Shown: one piece after another, positions 1-6,700 of the stretch | How positions within the stretch are numbered: position 1 is the first letter of the stretch | Layout: each line of letters opens with the position of its first letter | From: Bacteroidota bacterium | GTDB taxonomy: Bacteria; Bacteroidota; Bacteroidia; UKL13-3 | Length of the DNA stretch: 8,043 nucleotides | Assembly (NCBI GenBank): GCA_947449515.1 | Contig: CANFSD010000065.1 | Span: 1-8,043, forward strand | Direction of reading: 5' to 3' | Made by a program: the position numbers and the translations under genes | The notes under the pieces: model-generated | What the model was told of the DNA's origin: nothing | The model's input: the letters and a program-made list of their open reading frames with translations, nothing else | Databases searched by the model: none

Positions 1-533
1 AAACTACTTTGCTTTTTATAGGGAGAATACCCCAAAACAATATCTTTTCCTTGGGTAAATTTCGACTGCATAAGGCGCAACCATTGGTTACTTGTTGGAA
101 CACAGTCTGCATCTGTAAATACCATTTCTTGAAATTGGGCTGCTTTTATACCAATGGTTAAAGCAAACTTTTTTCCTGTTGGGTATTTTTCTTGTTCTAT
201 TAAAGTGCAAATTTTTAAATGTGCATATTGCTCCTGGTAATATTCAAGTAACTTCTGGCTATCGTCCCAGCTACAATCGTTAATTACAATTACTTCAAAA
301 GAAGGATAATCTTGTTCTAAAACAAGTTTCAAATTCTTTTCTAAGTTTTTGTATTCATTACGAGCAGCAATGATAACAGACACCGGAGGTAAATTGTCTG
401 CATAATTACCTGAAATATTTTTATAAAATGCCAGGCGTGAAAACACCCCTAAATAATAAAACAATTGAGCCAATAAGCTCAAGACAAGCAAAACAAAAAT
501 TAACAACACCCAAGTGTTTTCAAACTCCACCAT
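1..533 (-). CDS. Family 2 glycosyltransferase, membrane-anchored (partial; C-terminus beyond left edge)
   Basis: This is the first 177 codons of a processive-type GT-A glycosyltransferase; the rest lies off the left edge. The ATG at 533-531 opens a frame that stays open to position 1. Residues about 7-30 are one hydrophobic helix (signal anchor). The GT2 fold follows: VSVIIAARNE at 51-60 is the first beta strand with the nucleotide-sugar loop, VIVINDCSWDD at 81-91 is the second, and TDADC at 140-144 holds the DxD-like metal and sugar-nucleotide motif. The N-terminal anchor and cytoplasmic GT-A domain resemble GT2 enzymes that transfer sugars to lipid carriers or polysaccharides at the inner membrane. 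Donor and acceptor cannot be told from this part. The gene follows the DUF4294 gene on the same strand after 156 bp. TAATTTTG (547-540) lies 6 nt before the ATG and matches the Bacteroidota -7 box, but would leave almost no leader. No Shine-Dalgarno is visible. The family call is firm; the substrate is unknown. Confidence 0.9.
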   Translation of the reverse strand, partial: MVEFENTWVLLIFVLLVLSLLAQLFYYLGVFSRLAFYKNISGNYADNLPPVSVIIAARNEYKNLEKNLKLVLEQDYPSFEVIVINDCSWDDSQKLLEYYQEQYAHLKICTLIEQEKYPTGKKFALTIGIKAAQFQEMVFTDADCVPTSNQWLRLMQSKFTQGKDIVLGYSPYKKQSS

Positions 534-623
534 AGTCAACAAAATTATTCCACCACATTTTTTTAATGTTTGTTAACTATCAACATCCTGTGAATAGGAT
601 CGGCTAAAAAAGCCCTAGAGTCT

Positions 624-649
624 AAAAAAAAGCGCAGCCATTTTTTTTT
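624..649. terminator. A-tract/T-tract hairpin, possible weak terminator
   Basis: An A8 run (624-631), a GC-rich 9-base spacer and a T9 run (641-649) can fold into a stem of A:T pairs in either orientation. On the minus strand the loop is followed by a T-tract. It lies about 40 bp past the DUF4294 stop and before the glycosyltransferase gene, where a terminator would be expected. The stem has no G:C pairs, so it is not a classical intrinsic terminator. The rest of 534-689 holds two small inverted repeats (ATCCT/AGGAT near 587-602 and GGCT/AGCC near 602-614) and no gene. Confidence 0.25.
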
Positions 650-666
650 ATTTTACCCAATAATTC

Positions 667-686
667 TTGGTTTCGGTTCGAACCAA
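667..686. repeat. Inverted repeat with a 10-bp palindrome just after the DUF4294 stop
   Basis: TTGGTT (667-672) pairs with AACCAA (681-686) across an 8-base loop. Inside it GGTTCGAACC (675-684) is a perfect 10-bp palindrome. It sits immediately 3' of the DUF4294 stop codon (692-690). No T-run follows on the minus strand, so it may be an RNA 3'-end stabiliser or a protein site rather than a rho-independent terminator. The palindrome is directly visible; any function is a guess. Confidence 0.4.
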
Positions 687-689
687 AGC

Positions 690-1235
690 TTAGTTAAAGC
701 CAAGTTGCTTGATGATTTGTTCTATTTGCCAATCCTCAATTGGATCATATTCTTCTTTTAAATTGGCATCAAAAACCTTTGCCATACCTTGCCAATAAAT
801 GGCAGTTAAATCGCCACGATAGGTTTGTAATAAATCGTAAGAAGTTTTACCCGTTTCGCGGTAAATTAATTTGATCAGTATTTTGCCTTGGCTTCTTGTA
901 AGGTTTTTAAGATCGTCCATAAACTGCGCCTTAATAGCTTTTTCAGTTCTTTTTAGGTATTCTTTCCTAGCTCTTTCAGTAGGTAAAACTTGAAGGTTTT
1001 GTTCCATTAGTTGAAAACGAAAACTGGCCATTTTTGCGTAAGGCAAAACCTTTCTAACATTGTACACCAAGCGATTGTATTTCTTGATATAATTTGAGTC
1101 CTTTTGCGCCTCAACAATAAAATCTGGAAGTGTAAACTCAAAATCTACAGAGTCTGGAACAACTTGCGCAATGCTTATCTTTGGGAATTGAACACAAAGA
1201 AAAAAGAATACAAATAAAAAATTACGGCTGCGCAT
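690..1235 (-). CDS. DUF4294 family exported protein
   Basis: A 181-residue protein of the DUF4294 family, which I know only from Bacteroidota and which has no established function. Residues 1-23 look like a signal peptide: basic start MRSR, hydrophobic core FLFVFFFLCV, and a likely cut after SIA before Q24. Cys14 lies inside the hydrophobic core preceded by L, so it is not a lipobox and this is probably not a lipoprotein despite the neighbouring lgt. The family core is clear: YNVRKVLPYA (58-67), a charged helical stretch (about 86-112), SQGKILIKLIYRETGKTSY (115-133), RGDLTAIYWQ (140-149), and a C-terminal EYDP...DWQIEQIIKQL (162-178). The mature protein is basic, mostly helical and probably periplasmic. 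It begins 34 bp after the lgt stop on the same strand with no terminator between, so co-transcription with lgt is likely. Start choice rests on the signal peptide; no Shine-Dalgarno is seen. Confidence 0.85.
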   Translation of the reverse strand: MRSRNFLFVFFFLCVQFPKISIAQVVPDSVDFEFTLPDFIVEAQKDSNYIKKYNRLVYNVRKVLPYAKMASFRFQLMEQNLQVLPTERARKEYLKRTEKAIKAQFMDDLKNLTRSQGKILIKLIYRETGKTSYDLLQTYRGDLTAIYWQGMAKVFDANLKEEYDPIEDWQIEQIIKQLGFN

Positions 1236-1269
1236 GTTTTTGCTTTAATTAATTCTGAGAGGACTAAAA

Positions 1270-2427
1270 TTATGCCAAACTTTTTTTATGCTTACTAATT
1301 AAAAGAAACAGTCCAATAATTGCCCCCAAAATAAAGGTAAAGGAAATAATTTCTGCTTGTGTAATATGGGCATTGAAAATAGAATAGGTGGTATTCACTC
1401 TGATTTTTTCAATAAGAAAACGCTCTATTCCGTTTAACAACAAATAAAACAAAAAGAAGGTACCAGGTATGGTAAATCTTTTTCGGATCGACCATAAAAA
1501 AGCAAACAAAGCAATGCATACCACCGCTTCATATAAGGCAGTTGGGAAAACCGGATTTACCAGTTGAAAACAATGCGCGCCCTCACAACCTGGAATTGGA
1601 ATTCCTTCACTTAAAACATTGTGTGGGTATCTGTATGCCCATGCCCAATCTGGCAAAAAGCTCAACCAATCTGGTTTAGTGGCCAGGTTGTCTATTCCCC
1701 AATCGCCATCACCGCTTAAGTGACAACCCAAACGACCTGTGCCATAGGATAACATTAAACCTGCAGCGGCAGCATCACACATATGCCAGGCTGGAATTCC
1801 TTTTTTACCCGTGTAATATAAAATGCCAATGGCTGCTACTATTAATCCGCCATAAAAAGTTAATCCGCTAAAAGAAAGCAAAGAACCAATTGGATCGGCC
1901 ATTAATTGATCAATATTCTCTAAATTATGAAATATTTTTGCCCCAAGTAAACCGCCAATTGCTGCAATGGCAACAATGTTTCCCATTAATTCAAATGGTT
2001 GTACAATAATTTCTTTGGTCTCAGGATTTTTTCCTTTTAAGGCATCTGCTTCTTTTTTCTTTTGGTAATAGGAATAGGCGCCACCAATTAATGCGCCGAA
2101 CCAACTCCCTTTTGCACTTAAAATAAATTTCTGCGGGTTATCAACTAAAGCATCATAATCCAATAACATTTCAAGGAGTTTAAATCCAATGAAAGCGCCA
2201 ATTATTATTGTGGTTATGTAGTCTATATTGGCAATAGGTTCATTAATTTTTTTCTGAATTTTAATGGGAAACAAAAGCCCATTGGCTTGTTTGCGTTTTA
2301 GTTCTGATTGCGTTACAATATAAGCGCCTACAAAAGAGAGCGCCATAACTAAACCAAACATCTGAATGGGTAGTCGTGTTTGAAATCCAAACAAATCAAA
2401 CAATAAATCGGAAAGCGTTGCGTACAT
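1270..2427 (-). CDS. lgt: Prolipoprotein diacylglyceryl transferase (long, divergent Bacteroidota type)
   Basis: Lgt is the inner-membrane enzyme that moves diacylglycerol from phosphatidylglycerol onto the lipobox cysteine of prolipoproteins, the first step of lipoprotein maturation. This 385-residue protein is rich in membrane segments. Family signatures are IQMFGLVMALSFVGAY (21-36), GGLLGAKIF with LMADP (158-179), GLTFYGGLI (188-196), GRLGCHLSGDGDWG (231-244) and ERFLIEKIR (335-343). R232, R336 and E340 align with E. coli R143, R239 and E243. The protein departs from E. coli at other important places: F24 for Tyr26, Y192 for His103, C235 for Asn146, and SGDGD in place of the NGE stretch with Glu151. 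GRxGCxLSGDGDWG is, to my knowledge, a recurring Bacteroidota form. It is about 95 residues longer than E. coli Lgt (291). Residues 77-124 resemble 158-209, so the extra length may be an internal duplication. It is divergent from ltaE across 115 bp and probably in an operon with the downstream DUF4294 gene. Confidence 0.88.
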   Translation of the reverse strand: MYATLSDLLFDLFGFQTRLPIQMFGLVMALSFVGAYIVTQSELKRKQANGLLFPIKIQKKINEPIANIDYITTIIIGAFIGFKLLEMLLDYDALVDNPQKFILSAKGSWFGALIGGAYSYYQKKKEADALKGKNPETKEIIVQPFELMGNIVAIAAIGGLLGAKIFHNLENIDQLMADPIGSLLSFSGLTFYGGLIVAAIGILYYTGKKGIPAWHMCDAAAAGLMLSYGTGRLGCHLSGDGDWGIDNLATKPDWLSFLPDWAWAYRYPHNVLSEGIPIPGCEGAHCFQLVNPVFPTALYEAVVCIALFAFLWSIRKRFTIPGTFFLFYLLLNGIERFLIEKIRVNTTYSIFNAHITQAEIISFTFILGAIIGLFLLISKHKKSLA

Positions 2428-2509
2428 AATTGAAATATGTTACGAATAACGATAAAAAAGTTCAAATAATTGATTTGCCTTTTCTGGTTTTGGGAACAAT
2501 TTTCTTGGC

Positions 2510-2527
2510 ACAAATATTTACATTTGT
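2510..2527 (+). promoter_or_regulatory. Candidate ltaE promoter: Bacteroidota -7 box inside an inverted repeat
   Basis: TACATTTG at 2519-2526 is an exact match to the Bacteroidota sigma-A -7 consensus TAnnTTTG. It is 16 nt upstream of the ltaE ATG, which would give a leader of roughly 10 nt. A matching -33 TTTG at the usual 17-23 nt is not obvious: the nearest TTTG (2489-2492) is 26 nt away. The -7 box lies within the inverted repeat ACAAAT-N6-ATTTGT (2510-2527), which could be an operator or chance in AT-rich DNA. No equally good box was found for lgt on the other strand of this 115-bp region. Confidence 0.45.
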
Positions 2528-2542
2528 TTTTCAAAACATAGC

Positions 2543-3571
2543 ATGGACTCACTTAATTTAGACTTACGCAGCGATACGGTTACACTTCCAACAGCTGGAA
2601 TGAAGGAAGCAATGATGATGGCCCCATTGGGCGACGATGTATTTGGCGAAGACCCTTCTATCAATGCTTTGCAAGATTATACCGCAGATTTATTTGGCAT
2701 GGAGGCCGCGCTCTTTTGCAGCAGTGGCACACAAACCAACCAAATAGCTATTAAGCTCCATACCCAGCCTGCAGATGAAGTTATTTGCCATGAGTTATCA
2801 CATGTTTATTTATACGAAGGTGGAGGAATTGCCTTTAACAGTGGCGCTTCCGTAAGATTATTAAAAGGAGATAGAGGTCTTTTTACAGCCCATGATGTTG
2901 CAGAACAAATAAATAAAGAAGACATCCACTTCCCCCATAGCAAATTGGTTTGTATTGAAAACACTGTAAATAAAGGAGGCGGGGCCTGCTGGGATTGGGA
3001 AGAATTGGTGAAAATAAAGGAAATTTGCACCAACAATCAAATGGGTTTCCATTTAGATGGAGCCCGTTTATTTAACGCACTTATTGCCAAAAATCAACAT
3101 GCGCAGCAATATGGACAATTATTCGATACCATTTCTATTTGTTTGAGCAAAGGATTGGGTGCGCCAGTTGGGTCATTGCTTTTAGGTTCGAAACAACATA
3201 TTCACAAAGCAAAGCGAATTAGAAAAGTTTTAGGAGGAGGCATGCGACAAGCGGGTATGCTTGCAGCTGCAGGACTTTATGCCATGCAAAACAATGTTGA
3301 AAGATTGGCCTTAGACCACCAAAAAGCCAAGCAGGTTGAATCCGTTTTGTTAGCACAAAATTGGGTCGAAAATTGCTATCCAGTTGAAACCAATATTGTT
3401 ATTTTTAAAATTAATGCAAATTACCCTGCCGAACAATTTATCCATTACCTTCAAAAACATGGGATAAAGGCTGTGAGTATGGGTAAAAATTTGGTAAGGT
3501 TTGTATTTCATTTAAACCAAGAAGATTGGCAAATAAATGAGTTGTGTAAAATCCTCCAAAACGCTCATTAA
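2543..3571 (+). CDS. ltaE: Low-specificity L-threonine aldolase (PLP-dependent)
   Basis: A cytoplasmic fold-type I PLP enzyme that cleaves L-threonine or L-allo-threonine to glycine and acetaldehyde, an alternative source of glycine. The full family pattern is present over 342 residues, the usual length. LDLRSDTVTLP (6-16) is the N-terminal signature. GDDVFGEDPS (30-39) follows. SSGTQTNQIA (60-69) is the phosphate-binding loop. In SHVYLYEGGG (86-95), H87 is the likely ring-stacking histidine. IENTVNKGGG (138-147) is next, then HLDGARLFNA (170-179) with D172 for the PLP nitrogen and R175 for the carboxylate. SKGLGAPVGS (202-211) carries the Schiff-base lysine K203. LGGGMRQAG (230-238) and VRFVFH near the C-terminus complete it. 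The ATG at 2543 is set by alignment of the N-terminal signature and by the promoter candidate 16 nt upstream. It is divergent from lgt and followed by 192 bp with no convincing terminator. D- versus L- and allo- specificity cannot be judged from sequence alone. Confidence 0.93.
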   Translation: MDSLNLDLRSDTVTLPTAGMKEAMMMAPLGDDVFGEDPSINALQDYTADLFGMEAALFCSSGTQTNQIAIKLHTQPADEVICHELSHVYLYEGGGIAFNSGASVRLLKGDRGLFTAHDVAEQINKEDIHFPHSKLVCIENTVNKGGGACWDWEELVKIKEICTNNQMGFHLDGARLFNALIAKNQHAQQYGQLFDTISICLSKGLGAPVGSLLLGSKQHIHKAKRIRKVLGGGMRQAGMLAAAGLYAMQNNVERLALDHQKAKQVESVLLAQNWVENCYPVETNIVIFKINANYPAEQFIHYLQKHGIKAVSMGKNLVRFVFHLNQEDWQINELCKILQNAH

Positions 3572-3703
3572 TTCTTAGTCTACAGACATTTTCATTCACA
3601 AGCAAACAAGGTAATTTACAGGCAATTCCAAATCCTTGTCTAAAAAATTGGGTTAATTTAGCCCTTTTGTGAATCTTAATATTTACTAAATCCTATGATT
3701 ATA

Positions 3704-3728
3704 AGGCACAATGACGTAATTTGTGCCT
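3704..3728. repeat. 8-bp perfect inverted repeat upstream of the large surface-protein gene (candidate operator)
   Basis: AGGCACAA (3704-3711), a 9-base spacer and TTGTGCCT (3721-3728) form a perfect 8+8 inverted repeat that ends 35 nt before the ATG at 3764. The right arm overlaps the candidate -33 box TTTG (3720-3723). The position suits a repressor or activator site. As RNA it would form a hairpin, but the following sequence is not a T-run, so it is unlikely to be the ltaE terminator. Otherwise the 192-bp gap 3572-3763 shows no small gene. Confidence 0.5.
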
Positions 3729-3752
3729 GTATTTTCAGAAGAAATAATTTTA
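3720..3752 (+). promoter_or_regulatory. Candidate promoter of the large surface-protein gene
   Basis: TTTG (3720-3723) and TAATTTTA (3745-3752) are separated by 21 nt, within the 17-23 nt usual for Bacteroidota promoters. The second box matches TAnnTTTG at 5 of 6 fixed positions, with A in place of the final G. It would place transcription start a few bases before the ATG at 3764, a very short leader like that inferred for ltaE. Such boxes are easy to find by chance in AT-rich DNA. Confidence 0.3.
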
Positions 3753-3763
3753 AATTTAATCGC

Positions 3764-6700
3764 ATGTTGAAAAAATTACTATTTGCAGGTTTGTTTCTCG
3801 CAAATTTTTCAGCCTTTTCTCAGCCCTTCAATAACGTCATTACCACGGCTAAATTGCCTGGTGGTGAAAGTATGATCCTTGACATCATTGACTATAACAA
3901 TGATGGTTTTGAAGACGTGGTATACCAAACTGGTTTATACGGAAACATTGAGATTTACCGAAACTTAAACGGTGTTTTCTCTAATGTAACCAAATTTCTT
4001 GGGTTTCCAGTAATTGCTGGAGCTGGAGATGGCCAAGAGGGCGTTATCTCATTCGACTACGACAATGATGGATTCCAAGATTTGTTGGTAATGAAATCCT
4101 CATCAAATGGCTATATCCGCTTATTCAAAAACAATTGTGGAACTGGATTTACTGAGGTAACAGCCACTGTGGGCTTACCTGTAAATCCAAACATTGTAGC
4201 TGCAAACCTAACGCGCGATCCATTGGTGGTTATTTCAGATTATGATGGAGATAAGGACAATGACATTATCTACACCTCCTTCGATGGAACAAAATATGCG
4301 GTAAGTTTATTGAAAAATACTTTGGGCGTTTTTGCTCCTCCTGCAGATTTATTAACAGGCTTTGCGAATACCTATGTGCCTTATGTGGCTGTAATTAACT
4401 ACGACAACGACCAAGACGAGGATTTACTTGTTATAAAAGTTGATAATATTAGCAATGCTTGCCAAATTGAATTGTTTGACAATAGTGGAGGAAGTTTTAC
4501 CATTATACCTGTAACAGGTTTAGGAAATAATAGTCCTGTTGGCTTTGCCAATATTACAGATTTTAACAATGATGGTTTCATGGATATCCTTTTGGGAACT
4601 AAAGAGGTGGTAAATCCAGGTCCTACAAATAGCGGAACCAAGGTATTTCTTAACAATGCAGGTGATGGAACTTTTACACTTTCCAGCATTTCAACCATTA
4701 ATGCGGTTGGCGCAGATTATTACAATTCACATGTTTTTGATATTGATAATGACGGTGACAATGATGTGATTTGGGAAATAAACAGAAACACCCAAACCAA
4801 TTCATTTCCTTCAGTACAAAAAAATGATGGCACAAATAATTTCACCAGTATCAGAGGAACTACCTTGCCTTTAGCCTTAACAAGAACAGATAGTTCAGCT
4901 AAATATTTCATTTTCGATTTTGACAATGATGGCGCTTTAGATGTATTTAAGCCTGGAACAGGCAATACTGGAGCACAATATGGTGCGCAGTTGTATAAAA
5001 ACAACTTTAACAGCAATAACTACATCAATATCAAATTGCTTTCATGTAACGGTCAGGCCGATCCAATTGGCGCTAGGATAGTTGTAAAAACAGGTTCACT
5101 TACCCAAACTAAGATGTACAATTCGCAAGGAATTACCTCTACTACTACCGGCAAAAGCGAGAAGGTTCACTTTGGTTTAGGAACTGTTTCTACCATTGAT
5201 CAAATTGAGGTTTACTTTCAAGACAATATTACTTCACCTGTAATTCTTAAGAACGTAACTACCAACCAAACACTATCCATTACTGATGGGACCTGCACCT
5301 TAGGCCTTCCATTAACTTTTGATTTAGGACCTGATACAACAAGTAATTGCAACATAGATACTGCCTACCTTGTTGCACCAGGAGGGTATGCCAGCTATGC
5401 TTGGAGTAATGGTGATATTACACCTGATACCAAAATAACGAAAGCAGGTTGGTATTTCTGTACCGTAACCAATGCTGCCTTATGTAGCACTTTTGACAGT
5501 ATTTACGTGAATTTTGGAGTAGGTCGCTTGGTTCAAAAAGACACCAGTGTTTGTGTAAATACGCCATACCAACTAGATGCATTGCCTAGGTTTGATTGTT
5601 CACCACTTGGAGCGCCTGTAAAAAGAGCCCCGCTTTTCCCTGGTGAAAACATTGGTGCTGCATTTACCTATGTGAATTCATACAATGGCCATCACTATTA
5701 CAGAATGACCAATCCAAGCAATTGGACTGATGCCATGACTGCAGCAAACCAAGCAGGTGCCTACCTTGCTGTAATTAATGACCAAGCAGAACAAGATTTC
5801 ATTTCCAATGAAGCTAGTTTAGATGGTTTTAGTTTATGGACTGGATTATATAGATCTGGCACTGGCGCCCCATTCCGTTGGCTTAATTGTGATTCGTTAA
5901 ATTATTTCAATTGGGCTAAAGCGCTTGGTGCACCTTTAAATGGGGCTTTAGAAAACTATGTTTACTCGAGATCAAACACTTGCACCAATCCTAGAGAATG
6001 GAAAAATATTGACGAAACAGCAAGCAGTAGTGATCCATGTGAAGCGGCCATTTATGGTTTAGTTGAATTTGATGCTTCTACCAATATTTCATACAAATGG
6101 AGTAACGGAGATACCACAGCAAGTACAATAGTTACACCAAGTGCTCCAAACAATTATTTTGTTCAAATCACCCAAAATGGTGCCAATTGTTTTGCATCAA
6201 TCAACTTAAATGTAATTGATCCAAATACCTTGTTTCCTGCAGATACCTTGACAGAATGTAAATCAAGTTTCTTGACATTGCAGGCTGCGCTTGGCATGCA
6301 AAAATACAAATGGAGTACTGGAAGCTCCAATGACCATATTTTTGTTAGCTCAACAAATGCCAATAGATGGTACAGTTGTACTGTAACAACACCAGAGGGC
6401 TGTATTGGTACCGACAGTGTTTATGTTGTTATTTTCAATACCAATATTATTACACCTGATACAGCAGTTTGTTTGGGATCGCCAGTTACCATACGTGGTC
6501 CAATGCCTCCATATGCCTTCCAAACAGATTACACCCAAAATTTCCAATCAGCTCCATTTGGAGGATGGAACAGTTTAAATACTTTAAACTTTAATGGAAG
6601 TAAAGTATTAGGCCCATTTGCCAACGATTCTATTACCTACAACTACATGGGTTTACCTTCGCATGACTCTGTTATTGTAACTTTTGATTTATATATTCAC

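Noticed and set aside
694..1235. DUF4294 protein as a lipoprotein substrate of the neighbouring Lgt
   Set aside because: Its only early cysteine (C14) is in the hydrophobic core with Leu at -1, not a lipobox; the signal fits ordinary cleavage after SIA.
2349..2552. Minus-strand open frame of 67 codons across the lgt start and the lgt-ltaE gap
   Set aside because: It overlaps the lgt start in another frame, covers the divergent promoter region and the ltaE start, and has no recognisable domain.
2806..3052. Two minus-strand open frames opposite ltaE
   Set aside because: They are antisense to catalytic motifs of ltaE and encode no recognisable protein.
3578..3587. GTCT-AC-AGAC as an ltaE terminator hairpin
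   Set aside because: The stem is only 4 bp with a 2-base loop, too tight to fold, and no T-run follows.
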